Shown piece by piece: positions 1 through 8,476 of a stretch of 64,000 nucleotides of DNA. Within the stretch, counting starts at the first letter, position 1. Every line of letters starts with the position of its first letter. The translations under genes were made by a program, and so were the position numbers. The stretch comes from Nitrospira sp. GTDB taxonomy: Bacteria; Nitrospirota; Nitrospiria; Nitrospirales; Nitrospiraceae. The notes beneath the pieces were generated by a model that saw only the letters and a program-made list of their open reading frames with translations, did no database searches and was not told the origin of the DNA. Where the stretch lies: contig JBAOHZ010000009.1 in assembly GCA_037045225.1 (NCBI GenBank), positions 3,272,001-3,336,000 on the forward strand, given 5' to 3'.

Positions 1-952
1 GAATCATCCAATGGAATCGGTTTCGCTCCAAGAGGACGAGTTGTGTTTGCTCGATCGGTTGGGCCAGATGCAGGCGCACGATCACCAGGGACGATTCGCT
101 CAAGCGGCTGAGTTGCTGGAAATAGGCATAGTGCGTCACCACCCGTTCCGGCAACAGCGGCGTGAGCCGGTGATGCGGTAGGGCGGAGATGTACCAGTCG
201 GCAGTGAGCCGGGTGCGATCCGCCAATTCGACGTGGGCGACACGATCTCGGACAAACTGCAGTTGCGTGGCCGTGGTGTTCAGGTGAATCCGGACTCCCA
301 GCCGGTCGAGTCGTGTTCTCAGCGGCGTGATGAGAAAGGTGTCGAGTCCGTGCGGAGGGATGAGTAATTTCGTCGCGCGGGCGCCGGTCAAGAAGCAGCG
401 TCTCAGCGTGCGCATGAAGAGTCCCGCAGACACCTGCGGCAGCGCGGCCCCCAGTAACAGTCGCGCCAGGCTGTTCCATACTCCGTGTCTGGCCTGTTCC
501 GACTGGCCGATGCTTGCGAGCCATTCGTCGGCGACGCGCGCGTCGAGGTCGTTCGGCAACGGAGGGTCCTGTTCCCATGTTCGCTCAAGGAACGAGAGCA
601 GGTGCCACCGGTCCCGCATCGAGAGGCCCTGGAACAGGGTGGTTCCGAGGAGGGTGTTGAGCGGAGAGGGTAAAGGAAGGTGGAGGAATTGGATGCGAGC
701 CCCGGTCGTCTGCAGAAATTCCAGCGGGGTATGCCGAAGCCGCCTGGTGTGGAGGTCTTTGCCCAGGGTCTTGAGGAGAGCCCAGGTCGCATGGTGGGCT
801 TCAAGGAGCAAGGGCGGCGGTGCCTGGCTCAGTCGGCCTCCCACGTGGTCGGCCTGCTCGATCACGGTGACTGAATGGCCGTCGGCGGCAAGGTGTAAGG
901 CTGCCGTCAGACCGGCGATCCCGCCGCCGAGAATCAGCACCGTCCGGCTCAT
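1..952 (-). CDS. hpnE: Hydroxysqualene dehydroxylase HpnE, partial
   Basis: The reading frame begins with ATG at 952 and runs off the left edge of the window, so about 317 N-terminal residues are visible. Residues 6-15 read LILGGGIAGL, the dinucleotide-binding motif of FAD-dependent amine oxidase/phytoene-desaturase-like enzymes, followed by an acidic strand end (VIEQADHVGGRLS). HpnE removes the hydroxyl of hydroxysqualene to give squalene for hopanoid synthesis. Its start overlaps the hpnD stop by 4 bp (ATGA), which implies translational coupling and supports the assignment. Other members of the phytoene desaturase family are possible, but the hpnD partner favours HpnE. Confidence 0.85.
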   Translation of the reverse strand, partial: MSRTVLILGGGIAGLTAALHLAADGHSVTVIEQADHVGGRLSQAPPPLLLEAHHATWALLKTLGKDLHTRRLRHTPLEFLQTTGARIQFLHLPLPSPLNTLLGTTLFQGLSMRDRWHLLSFLERTWEQDPPLPNDLDARVADEWLASIGQSEQARHGVWNSLARLLLGAALPQVSAGLFMRTLRRCFLTGARATKLLIPPHGLDTFLITPLRTRLDRLGVRIHLNTTATQLQFVRDRVAHVELADRTRLTADWYISALPHHRLTPLLPERVVTHYAYFQQLSRLSESSLVIVRLHLAQPIEQTQLVLLERNRFHWMI

Positions 953-1824
953 GGAGTCGAAGAGGTAAGACGGGAACGCAACCACACGCCCGCCGCCACA
1001 GCCAGCCGGTGACGGGGAGTCAGCGTCACCCGATCACCCAACACGCGGTACCCGGACTGCTCAATCCGCTGCAAGATCCGGCTATACACGCCGCGCATGA
1101 TTTCCGCCACCGTCAGGGCTCGGCGTTCGGCGGGCGGCAATGAATCGAGCGCCCGCGCCGCCTTGGCGTAAAACTCCTTTGCCCGGTCAACTTCAAACCG
1201 CATGAATTCCGTAAATTCAGGTTTGTACCGCCGATGCATGAGATCTTCCTCCCGGTAGGCGAACCGCGCGAGGTCCTCCTGCGGAACATACACGCGGCCA
1301 CATTCTGCATCGTTTCCCAGATCGCGGAGAATGTTGGTCAATTGAAATGCCATGCCGAGATTGACCGCATAATCCTGTGCGCGCGGAGAGGTGGTGCCGA
1401 ACACGTGGAGGCAAATCAGTCCCACCACCGACGCGACCCGATAACAGTAGAGGGACAGTTGGTCGAAGGTGGCGTAGCGCGTGCTCGTGAGGTCCATCTC
1501 GACGCCCTTGATGAGCTCTTCGAAATAGGCCTGCGGAATGGATAATTCCCGCACATGTTTGGCGAGGCTGATGGTGACCGGAAATGTCGGTGTGCCGTCG
1601 TAGGCGGCGGCCAGTTCGCGCCGCCAGCGCACGAGTTCCTCCTGCGGATGACTGCCGGGGGGCGGTTCGTCCACGGCATTGTCCACTTCCTTACAAAAGG
1701 CGTAGACCGTGTACATTGCCTCACGACGAGCTTTCGGCAGAAACAGAAAGGAGTAGTAGAAATTGCTCCCGCTCTTCTTGGTGAGGGTCGTGCAGTACGT
1801 TTGGGCTTCAGCTGGTGTCATCAT
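949..1824 (-). CDS. hpnD: Presqualene diphosphate synthase HpnD
   Basis: This is a squalene/phytoene synthase family protein (about 291 aa) that condenses two farnesyl diphosphates. The N-terminal pattern NFYYSFLFLPKARREAMYTV followed by AFCKEVDNAVDE is the HpnD-type first aspartate-rich motif; the second is NILRDLGNDAECGRVYVP. HpnC paralogues carry a different start to this region. I chose the ATG at 1824 (MMTPAEAQ), 8 bp after the upstream stop; a longer form from 1860 would overlap the upstream gene by 29 bp. The stop overlaps the hpnE start, forming a hopanoid/squalene operon that continues beyond the left edge. Confidence 0.9.
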   Translation of the reverse strand: MMTPAEAQTYCTTLTKKSGSNFYYSFLFLPKARREAMYTVYAFCKEVDNAVDEPPPGSHPQEELVRWRRELAAAYDGTPTFPVTISLAKHVRELSIPQAYFEELIKGVEMDLTSTRYATFDQLSLYCYRVASVVGLICLHVFGTTSPRAQDYAVNLGMAFQLTNILRDLGNDAECGRVYVPQEDLARFAYREEDLMHRRYKPEFTEFMRFEVDRAKEFYAKAARALDSLPPAERRALTVAEIMRGVYSRILQRIEQSGYRVLGDRVTLTPRHRLAVAAGVWLRSRLTSSTP

Positions 1825-1831
1825 CGTGTCA

Positions 1832-2764
1832 TCAGTGTGAGCGTGTTGTCTGGACCGCAAGTCGCTCGACGGACGCGGGGAGGCGGTGCTCAGAACAGGC
1901 TGGGTGCAAGATGGTGGCTAATTGCTCCACGCCGTCGATCAGGCGTGGACCCGGGCGGCTAAAATACGAGAGCGCATCAACCAGATAGACCGCTCCCTTC
2001 TGAACGGCGGGGAGGGCGTTCCATTGGGGATGGTCTGTCACCAGCGCAAGTTCGGCTTTCGTGCGCGGGATGGTAAATCCGCAGGGCATGAGGACGAGTA
2101 CGTCCGGTGCAGCGGCCACGAGTGCGTCCCAGTCCAATTTCCTGGAGGTTGTCCCGGCCTGCGCCAGGACATCGAGGCCTCCCGCTGCGGCCACCATGTC
2201 GGGAACCCAGTGGCCTGCGGTGTAAAGCGGGGAGAGCCATTCGAGGCAGGCGACTCTGGGGTGCGTTGTGTGGGTGCTGACGTTGGCCCGCACGGTGTCG
2301 AGCCTGCGGCGGAGCGCCGCCGCCAACTGTGCTCCGGCTTCTTTCTTCCCGATGGCCGTTCCAATCCTTTCAATATCTCGCAGGACGTCATCGAGCCGGC
2401 TGGGACTGAGGGTGAGCATGCGGGGCGACGGCGAGAGCGTGTGCACGACGCGTTCCAATTGAGACGGAGTAATAGCGCAGACATCACACAGAGCCTGGGC
2501 GATCAGCAGGTCCGGCCTTGCGGCCAAGAGCCGGGGCTCATCCAATTCATAGAGGCCTCCGTCGGCGGCAACCAGCTCGCCTACCTGCCGGTCGATCTCG
2601 GCGCTGGAGAGGTGATGGCCTTCGATGCGCGGGCGTACCATCACCGGAACCTGGGCGAGGTTCGGCGGAAAGTCACATTCGTGGCTGATACCGATCAGAT
2701 TGTCTTGGCACCCCAAGGCCGCGACGACTTCCGTGGCACCCGGCACCAGCGAACAAATTCTCAT
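1832..2764 (-). CDS. Cobalamin-binding periplasmic-binding-protein-like protein (BtuF family)
   Basis: The 310-residue protein has the fold signature of class III periplasmic binding proteins: it begins RICSLVPGATEVVAALG, includes LIGISHECDFP, and has RPDLLIAQALCDVCAI and a C-terminal segment VYLVDALSYFSRPGPR. These are typical of cobalamin/iron-siderophore binding proteins (PF01497). There is no signal peptide or lipobox, so unlike classical BtuF it probably stays in the cytoplasm; such signal-less relatives are common and their role is not settled. It sits between a HAD phosphatase (4-bp ATGA overlap upstream) and hpnD, with no ABC permease nearby. Confidence 0.8.
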   Translation of the reverse strand: MRICSLVPGATEVVAALGCQDNLIGISHECDFPPNLAQVPVMVRPRIEGHHLSSAEIDRQVGELVAADGGLYELDEPRLLAARPDLLIAQALCDVCAITPSQLERVVHTLSPSPRMLTLSPSRLDDVLRDIERIGTAIGKKEAGAQLAAALRRRLDTVRANVSTHTTHPRVACLEWLSPLYTAGHWVPDMVAAAGGLDVLAQAGTTSRKLDWDALVAAAPDVLVLMPCGFTIPRTKAELALVTDHPQWNALPAVQKGAVYLVDALSYFSRPGPRLIDGVEQLATILHPACSEHRLPASVERLAVQTTRSH

Positions 2765-3468
2765 GAGCGGCCTTGTGCTGTTCCCCAGAGGCGTGCCTGC
2801 AGGTCCGGAAGCCTGGTGTCCGCGAGCGAATGGGTAATGGCATCGGCTTCCCCGAGATCTTGCGCCGTGTGAGTATTGGCGACAGCCAGCACTTTCATGC
2901 CGGCGGCGCGCGCGGCTCTGATGCCGGGTAACGAATCCTCAATGACCAGGCAGTCGTTTGGGGAAAGTGCGGATTGGTTCGGTCGTGAGTTCAACCCGGC
3001 CATCGCATGGAGGAACGGCTCGGGTGCCGGTTTGCCACGAGTCACATCTTCGGCGCTGGTAATGTGGAGAAACGCCTTACGAAGTCCGGCCTCTTCCAAA
3101 ATCAATTCGATTTCATGCCGCAGGGCGCCGGAGGCGATGGCGAGCGGGTATCGCGCGGCGGCCTCCTGGACCAACTCACGCACGCCGGGGAAAATGGCGA
3201 GATGTTGTTTGACGGCAGCCAGGTAGGCGTGCGCTTTGTGCTCCATCAATTCACTCAGTCGTGCGGGAGAGGTGGGCCGTTGATGCGACTGCAGGGCAGC
3301 CAGGAAGCAGCCGCGATCGTCGAACCCGAGATAGTCGGTATAGTACTCTGCTTCGGTAAGAGTGATCTCAATGCCGGCCAGGACTTGCTGCAGGGCGGCA
3401 AAGTGCAAGGGTTCGGTGTCGGCGATGACTCCGTCAAAATCAAAAATGATGGCGCGTAGTTCGCTCAT
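2761..3468 (-). CDS. HAD-superfamily phosphatase (beta-phosphoglucomutase-like)
   Basis: The start MSELRAIIFDFDGVIADTEP carries HAD motif I (DFDGV, nucleophile Asp and acid/base Asp). Motif II is IASGALRHE, the Lys of motif III lies in TRGKPAPEPFLHA, and motif IV is CLVIEDSLPGIRAA. The helical cap inserted after motif I places it in the phosphoglucomutase/phosphoglycolate phosphatase subfamily (about 235 aa). The ATG at 3468 is preferred to an upstream extension to 3612, which encodes no family sequence and includes the neighbouring terminator. The stop overlaps the start of the cobalamin-binding protein. The substrate cannot be deduced. Confidence 0.88.
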   Translation of the reverse strand: MSELRAIIFDFDGVIADTEPLHFAALQQVLAGIEITLTEAEYYTDYLGFDDRGCFLAALQSHQRPTSPARLSELMEHKAHAYLAAVKQHLAIFPGVRELVQEAAARYPLAIASGALRHEIELILEEAGLRKAFLHITSAEDVTRGKPAPEPFLHAMAGLNSRPNQSALSPNDCLVIEDSLPGIRAARAAGMKVLAVANTHTAQDLGEADAITHSLADTRLPDLQARLWGTAQGRS

Positions 3469-3556
3469 GGTCGTGATTCGGGTACCCCCGTGCGTAGTTC
3501 CTCGGATGTCGGGCTGTCGGTTGTGTGGGCGCGGCATTATAACAAGCGCATGCCGA

Positions 3557-3599
3557 CAAAAAAAGACGACGGCCCGTTCCGGGGAGGAACGGGCCGTCG
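3557..3599 (-). terminator. Rho-independent terminator of the SH3 protein gene
   Basis: A perfect 14-bp stem (3567-3580 with 3586-3599, arms reading cgacggcccgttcc and its complement) closes a 5-nt loop. On the minus strand it is followed by seven T residues (3564-3558). It lies just downstream of the SH3-domain gene that ends at 3627. Confidence 0.92.
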
Positions 3600-3626
3600 G
3601 ACGAGACCGCACCTGGCGCGATGCGT

Positions 3627-4391
3627 TCAGCGTTTCAGCCGGAGGCTGCGTTCGGGGATCCAGCCTTTTCGGCCATTCTGAGTTCGTACGGAGTAGACCC
3701 AGCCGCGCTTTTGGTGATCGCCGTCCAGGATCGTGAGCGTGGCGCCGGCCAACACCGTCGTGCTGGTCTTGGTTCCTACGGCATCAACGAAGAGCGGGAT
3801 GGGAGACTTGGGCCTGGTCGGATCGGCGATGACCGTCACCCGTTGGCCCTCTGCATAGAGCGGCCCTGCGACGTAGACGGTCGGCGCCGCAGGCTTGGCG
3901 GCCGGTGCCGTAGGCTTGAGGGCCGGCGCGGCGGGTGCCGGTGTTGAGGGCGTAGGCTGGGCAGCCACTGGCGTCGACGGCGGAGCGGGTATCTCAGCCG
4001 GAGCCAGTGGAGTGCGGTCGGCCACCACGGGTGGCGCGGGTGGGGCCACGGTTGGTGCAGCTTTCGGAGTCTGTGCTGTGGCCGGTGGCATTTGGGGGGC
4101 GGGTGGCGCGGTGTCCTCGTCACCACCCAGATAGGGTTCCACCAGTTGTATCGCCCCGTCGGGATCCATGGCCACATAGCCGATCCCTCCCAACAGGAGG
4201 AGCAACAGGATCCAGAGCAGTGGTTTCTTGCCCGACCGCTTGGGCGCGTTCATCGGAGGGGATGGGGGCGACGTCGATTCGTCGAGGTCTTCCTCGGTAA
4301 ATTCCAGGTCAGGCTCCGGTTGAGTTGCGAAGAGGAGGTGCCAGTTCCCCCACTCGCTGCGTATGGCAGGAATGCCCATCGTTGAAACCAT
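3627..4391 (-). CDS. Membrane-anchored SH3-domain protein with Pro/Ala-rich linker
   Basis: The 254-residue protein has a short acidic cytoplasmic N-terminus, one transmembrane helix around residues 56-74 (PLLWILLLLLLGGIGYVAMD), a long Pro/Ala/Thr linker (about 90-170) and a C-terminal bacterial SH3-like domain (about 175-254; AEGQRVTVIAD, ILDGDHQKRGWVYSVRT, GWIPERSL). SH3b domains often bind peptidoglycan or protein ligands in the periplasm. The start has a strong ribosome site (GGAGG about 8 bp upstream); an internal ATG four codons later is an alternative. A strong terminator follows. No partner is indicated by the neighbours. Confidence 0.8.
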   Translation of the reverse strand: MVSTMGIPAIRSEWGNWHLLFATQPEPDLEFTEEDLDESTSPPSPPMNAPKRSGKKPLLWILLLLLLGGIGYVAMDPDGAIQLVEPYLGGDEDTAPPAPQMPPATAQTPKAAPTVAPPAPPVVADRTPLAPAEIPAPPSTPVAAQPTPSTPAPAAPALKPTAPAAKPAAPTVYVAGPLYAEGQRVTVIADPTRPKSPIPLFVDAVGTKTSTTVLAGATLTILDGDHQKRGWVYSVRTQNGRKGWIPERSLRLKR

Positions 4392-4441
4392 CGGAGGACC
4401 TCCTCATTCGAAACAAGAGCGCGGGGCTGTCACTCCGTAGG

Positions 4442-4470
4442 TACTTATCACCGGCCACACAGCGTGTCAA
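4442..4470 (-). promoter_or_regulatory. Possible sigma-70 promoter for the SH3 protein gene
   Basis: On the minus strand a consensus TTGACA (4470-4465) is followed about 15-17 bp later by an A/T-rich segment (GATAAGTA) preceded by TG, resembling an extended -10. It lies about 50 bp before the ribosome site of the SH3 gene. The -10 match is poor, so this is tentative. Confidence 0.35.
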
Positions 4471-4581
4471 TTTTGTTCAAGAAAACGACAGATTGTCCAC
4501 AGGGCTTCCATTGTGTGCGAGGGCTTGCAAGTTCGAACATCCTCGTTGCAGAATCGCGCACCACCCGGAGCGCCGAGGCCG

Positions 4582-4995
4582 ATGAAGTCGTATCGAGAAG
4601 AACTCTGGTTCGAGACGAAAACCCGGCGCGCGTATCTGAATATTACGGCGCAGGTCGAGGCGGTGGTGCGAAAAAGCGGTGTGCGGGAGGGGATGGTGTT
4701 GGTGAACGCCATGCACATCACGGCCAGCGTCTATATCAACGACGATGAGGTAGGGTTGCTGCACGACTACGACAGTTTTCTCGAACGGCTCGCACCGCAA
4801 GAGGGGACCTATCGCCACAATGACACCGGTGAAGACAACGGGGATGCGCATCTCAAGCGCCAGCTCATGGGGCGGGAGGTGGTCGTCGCCATTACGGATG
4901 GGAAATTGGATTTCGGGCCGTGGGAGCAAATATTTTACGGAGAGTTTGATGGGCGGCGGCGGAAGCGTGTGCTGGTGAAGGTCATCGGGGAGTGA
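4582..4995 (+). CDS. YjbQ/UPF0047 family protein
   Basis: The protein (137 aa from MKSYREELWFETK) matches the YjbQ family: a conserved start, VNAMHITASVYIND in the middle, a histidine/asparagine region (YRHNDTGEDNGDAHLKRQLMG) and a C-terminal VVVAITDGKLDFGPWEQIFY followed by EFDGRRRKRVLVKVIGE. Members of this family have been reported with weak thiamine-phosphate synthase activity, but the physiological role is not established. The upstream part of the frame (from 4513) lacks family sequence, so the ATG at 4582 is used. Stand-alone gene. Confidence 0.88.
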   Translation: MKSYREELWFETKTRRAYLNITAQVEAVVRKSGVREGMVLVNAMHITASVYINDDEVGLLHDYDSFLERLAPQEGTYRHNDTGEDNGDAHLKRQLMGREVVVAITDGKLDFGPWEQIFYGEFDGRRRKRVLVKVIGE

Positions 4996-5103
4996 TCCGT
5001 TGAATGGGATCCGGTGAGGCTGCGCCGACGGGCCCGCCGGTGAGCTCGACGTAGAACCGCATTCGCGCTTGCTACGTTCTGGAAAGTTTGGCAACATGGA
5101 CAA

Positions 5104-5119
5104 CAGGATGCAGAAAAAC
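5104..5119 (+). repeat. Solo end remnant of the 12.6-kb TIR element family
   Basis: The 16 bases caggatgcagaaaaac closely match the terminal inverted repeat of the MITE-like element at 12630-12840 (agcaggatgcggaaaaagtc). No matching second end is visible nearby, so this is at most a remnant. Confidence 0.35.
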
Positions 5120-5157
5120 CATTCAGCAGGACATCGTATCGACATGGGAGGTCAGCC

Positions 5158-6171
5158 ATGTTGAGTTGGTCACGACCGGATCCGCTCACGAGGGATTTGA
5201 TCCACCTGATCAACGCCCGTCGCCATGACCACGGAGACACAGATGCCGCGATCGATACGCTGCAAGCCTTCATCGAGCAGGGACGTGAACAGGATTTGTT
5301 GACCGTCTTGGCGGCGCTCGATGAGGAGATGGCGGAGTGGATGTTTGATTTGGTGGCGGAGGCCTCCTGCGCCGTCATCATGGACGGGCCGGATGACGAT
5401 AAGGGCGCCTATGCCCTGATGGCTGCGCTGGAACTCCCGCTCCAAGCTAACTTGGGGCAGCCGCTCGGGTTGAAGATCGACCCCGTGGCGACCGCGGATC
5501 TGCTGCATCGACATTTGCAAATTCCTGCCGGTGTGGTGGTCCGGGTGGAGCCCCGACTCCTGACCGATGCGACCCTCGAAGGGTTGACGCTGCAGGCGTT
5601 GAATGAACATCTGGTGAGTATCGCGGATTCTCAACGCACTCAGGCGATCGCCTCCCGTCTGTATCCCCCCGTCGAGAACACGGCGTTTCTGTTCTTCCAA
5701 CTGATCGGTATGCCTGATCCAGGGTTGCCCGATTCATTGGAGGAGCCTGAACGCCGGGCGCTGCTCGAAGGCCTGGTGACGCAATGCGCCGAGTTGGCTC
5801 TGGCCCCGGACACGCTGGAGGTGCCCGTCTACGCGTCCTATGCGTTGTTCGATGCGCAGAACGCCGTGCGATTGCACCGGTTGGCCGATGAAACCGCTGC
5901 GGTCTGGCGGGATCTTGATCCGATGGTGCGGGCGCGGACTATCGCGCACCTCCATACCCAATGCGGCAACGGGGTGTACATGCCTGTCTGGACCGATCTC
6001 TTCGATCCGGAGTTGCCGGAGGATCATGGTCCCGTGTGGACGTCGCCGGACGTGTGGGTATTCACGGCCGACCTTCCAATCGAATGGCCGGGGGAAATGC
6101 TGACCAATCGATTGTTGGCCGAAGGGTGCACTCGGTTCGAAAACCACATCGTCGAAGCGCCTGAGAACTGA
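5158..6171 (+). CDS. Hypothetical cytoplasmic protein
   Basis: I do not recognise this 337-residue protein. It is acidic, has no signal peptide or membrane helix, and is largely predicted helical in its first 60 residues (ARRHDHGDTDAAIDTLQAFI), followed by mixed sequence with a Trp/Pro-rich C-terminus (VWTSPDVWVFTADLPIEWPG). The start is well supported by GGAGG 7 bp before the ATG. Codon use resembles the neighbours and the frame is open throughout, so it is very probably a real gene. Nothing in the context points to a function. Confidence 0.75.
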   Translation: MLSWSRPDPLTRDLIHLINARRHDHGDTDAAIDTLQAFIEQGREQDLLTVLAALDEEMAEWMFDLVAEASCAVIMDGPDDDKGAYALMAALELPLQANLGQPLGLKIDPVATADLLHRHLQIPAGVVVRVEPRLLTDATLEGLTLQALNEHLVSIADSQRTQAIASRLYPPVENTAFLFFQLIGMPDPGLPDSLEEPERRALLEGLVTQCAELALAPDTLEVPVYASYALFDAQNAVRLHRLADETAAVWRDLDPMVRARTIAHLHTQCGNGVYMPVWTDLFDPELPEDHGPVWTSPDVWVFTADLPIEWPGEMLTNRLLAEGCTRFENHIVEAPEN

Positions 6172-6294
6172 TCGGCGGCGTTCGGAACGGCGTCGATGCG
6201 TGTCGCGGTGGTGCAGTATGGAATGGGCAATGGGAAGCCGTTGCCAGGACCCTGCTGATCACCGACAATCGATATCCCATCCCCGAGGAGTTCC

Positions 6295-6897
6295 TTGGCT
6301 GGCCCATCGCGACTTAGCTCCATCGTGATCGTGACGGTCCTCAGTTGTGTGGCCTTGGGCGCGGTCTGGGGCCTCGTGCTGCACACCTTGCCACAAAACG
6401 ACATCCTGCCCGATCCGTCGCCGCTGTCCCCTCCCTCGCCGCCTGCACCACCTGCGGCATCGATCGCCACGGTTCCGTCTCAGTCGTTACCCGAATTGGC
6501 GGCGCAGCCAGTCGTGGTGAAGGACGGGCAGCCGCTCCCTCAGGCCGAGGCGTCGAGACCTTCTCCGGGCGCGTCTTCGGCCCTCATGAAGAATGTGAAG
6601 TGCGACATGGAAATTGAGGCGTTGTGTCCGGAGGAGGAAGGAGAGCGCCAGGCGTGCCTGCAGCGCAAAGCGGCGCAACTCTCCGCCCCCTGCCGACCGA
6701 TGTTGCGGGAGCGGTTGGTGCGGATGAAAGGGGAGAGGCAGCAGTTGCGCGTGGCCTGTGAAGCGGACCGGAAGCAGTTCTGCCGAGACGTGCCGCTAGG
6801 CGGTGGGGCGATGATGCAGTGCCTGGAATCTCATGCGCAGGAAGTTTCTGACCAGTGCTTTCAACACTTGCCGAAACGGGGCCGGTTGCTCAATTAG
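6295..6897 (+). CDS. Exported Cys-rich (GLG1-type repeat) protein, TTG start
   Basis: The protein (200 aa) starts at TTG 6295, directly behind a GAGGAG ribosome site. It has an N-terminal membrane anchor/signal segment (about 8-30), a Pro/Ser-rich linker, and two C-terminal repeats with regularly spaced cysteines (CDMEIEALCPEEEGERQACL, SAPC; CEADRKQFCRDVPLGGGAMM, QCL, QCF). The spacing is that of the cysteine-rich GLG1 repeat (PF00839), found in secreted or membrane proteins of eukaryotes and some bacteria. It should lie in the periplasm. Its TAG overlaps the TAA of the converging FHA gene. Role unknown. Confidence 0.72.
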   Translation: MAGPSRLSSIVIVTVLSCVALGAVWGLVLHTLPQNDILPDPSPLSPPSPPAPPAASIATVPSQSLPELAAQPVVVKDGQPLPQAEASRPSPGASSALMKNVKCDMEIEALCPEEEGERQACLQRKAAQLSAPCRPMLRERLVRMKGERQQLRVACEADRKQFCRDVPLGGGAMMQCLESHAQEVSDQCFQHLPKRGRLLN

Positions 6898-7622
6898 CGC
6901 GCCACGGGGCTCTTCCGGTCGCGCAGCAAGAACCGCATCGTGATCCCGGCCACTTCCACGACATCCCCGTTGCGAAGCGCATGTTCTCCCTCAATGTGGC
7001 GGCCGTTCAGAAGAATACGTTTCCCGCTCTCCGTCTGGCTCACCATATATCCCTCGCCTCTCCGGCTGATGGCCGCCGCGGTTTTCGGTGCAAACCAGCC
7101 GGTCATGGTGATCACGGCATCGTCCTGCGCCCCGACCAATGAAATGTGTTTGGTCAGAGGATACTGCGAGTGGCTGGTTTTGCCTGAGAGAATCTCCACC
7201 ACGCCGACCTGCGGTTCAGGTGCCGGGTTGGTGACGGATGAGGCCTCGGAGACGACGATCGTCTTGTCGGCCGTCACGATATCAATCGCTGCCAGTGTGT
7301 CTGCCTGCGCCGATTGACTTCCTCGAAAGATGAGGCGATGTGTCCCCAGGCGGATGCTGTCGGTGTCTTGGAGCTGCCGCCGCTCGATCTTGTGCTCGTT
7401 GACAAAGGTGCCGTTCGTGCTGCCGAGATCCTCTAGAAACATCACTTCCTGAACTTTCACGATGCGCGCATGGTGCCCGGACACCGCGACATCCTCCAGG
7501 CACAAGTCATTGTCTGTCTTCCGCCCGATGGTAAAGGGCGTGTGGGACAGGGCAATCTCCCTGGTGCCGCTGTGCGGCGATTTCACGAGGAGCGTGTGGG
7601 GCGCAGGGTGGTGCTGTGACAT
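6894..7622 (-). CDS. Protein with one clear and one degenerate FHA domain
   Basis: Residues about 10-100 form a canonical FHA phosphothreonine-binding domain: FTIGRKTDNDLCLEDVAVSG, then HHARIV and LEDLGSTNGTFVN contain the conserved Gly-Arg, Ser-x-x-His and Asn-Gly residues. Residues about 150-235 look like a second, divergent FHA fold (ISLVGAQDDAVITM, GYMVSQ, KRILLNGRHIEGEHALRNGD) in which the Arg/Ser/His set is incomplete. It is the last gene of the kinase-phosphatase-FHA operon, 9 bp after the phosphatase, and probably binds targets phosphorylated by the kinase. Confidence 0.9.
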   Translation of the reverse strand: MSQHHPAPHTLLVKSPHSGTREIALSHTPFTIGRKTDNDLCLEDVAVSGHHARIVKVQEVMFLEDLGSTNGTFVNEHKIERRQLQDTDSIRLGTHRLIFRGSQSAQADTLAAIDIVTADKTIVVSEASSVTNPAPEPQVGVVEILSGKTSHSQYPLTKHISLVGAQDDAVITMTGWFAPKTAAAISRRGEGYMVSQTESGKRILLNGRHIEGEHALRNGDVVEVAGITMRFLLRDRKSPVAR

Positions 7623-7631
7623 GGTCGTTCC

Positions 7632-8468
7632 TTAGTCGGATTCCGTTTGAGGTGACGTAAACAGGCGGCCAGAAATACGATTCCATAGACCCGGTGCGCG
7701 TGGTGTGAGGCGTGCGACGATGACGGTCGTATTGTCGGTGCCACCGGCGGCGTTCGAGAGGGCAATGAGTCGGTCGGCGGTGGCCTGCGGATCGGAGGAC
7801 TCCTGCGCGACGCGCAGGATGGTATCGGCGGACACTCCGGCGGTCAGCCCGTCGGAGCAGAGGAGGAGGAGATCGCCGGGCAAGACAGGCAGTTCTCCCA
7901 GCTCGACCTCCACCAGTGGCTGGACTCCGACGGCCCGAGTCAGCACATGTTTGTGGGGCGCATGCGCGGCAGCAGGTGCGGTCAGGAGTCCGGACTGCAC
8001 CTGCTCCTGGACCAGGGTGTGGTCCCTAGTCAAAAGCTGCAGTGCGCCGCGGCGAATCAGATAGAGGCGGCTGTCACCCACGTGGGCGATGGAGAGGATC
8101 GATCCCACGAGCCAGGCTGCCACGACGGTGGTGCCCATGCCGGTGTATTCGGCATGCCGCGCGGCTTCCTGATGCACGTAGTGGTTCGCCAGGCGGATGG
8201 CGCTCGCGAGTTGATTGGTGGTGGACGAAAATTCAGGCCGCTCGGCGCCGATCAGCGGAAGCGACGGGTCGGCCTGGGCTTGAGCCAGGTGTCGAGAGAT
8301 GCGGTCCACGGCGTGACGGCTGGCGACTTCCCCCGCTCGGTGGCCGCCCATCCCGTCACAGACGACGAACAGGCCGGTCGCAGAATCGGCATGGAAGCGG
8401 TCTTCATTCTGCTGGCGGATCAGCCCGATATCCGAACTCGCTCCATGTGTGATGTGCAACGAGTGCAT
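7632..8468 (-). CDS. PP2C-family Ser/Thr protein phosphatase
   Basis: The 278-residue protein carries the PP2C metal-binding motifs: RQQNEDRF near residue 18, VVCDGMGGHRAGEVAS near 35, IAHVGDSRLYLIRRG near 125, LLLCSDGLTAGV near 195 and GGTDNTTVIVARL near 250. It should dephosphorylate Ser/Thr phosphoproteins in a Mn/Mg-dependent reaction in the cytoplasm. It starts 8 bp downstream of the membrane kinase gene, a common pairing in which the phosphatase reverses the kinase. A second PP2C gene lies at 50379-51167. Confidence 0.95.
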   Translation of the reverse strand: MHSLHITHGASSDIGLIRQQNEDRFHADSATGLFVVCDGMGGHRAGEVASRHAVDRISRHLAQAQADPSLPLIGAERPEFSSTTNQLASAIRLANHYVHQEAARHAEYTGMGTTVVAAWLVGSILSIAHVGDSRLYLIRRGALQLLTRDHTLVQEQVQSGLLTAPAAAHAPHKHVLTRAVGVQPLVEVELGELPVLPGDLLLLCSDGLTAGVSADTILRVAQESSDPQATADRLIALSNAAGGTDNTTVIVARLTPRAPGLWNRISGRLFTSPQTESD

Positions 8469-8476
8469 GGAGTGGC

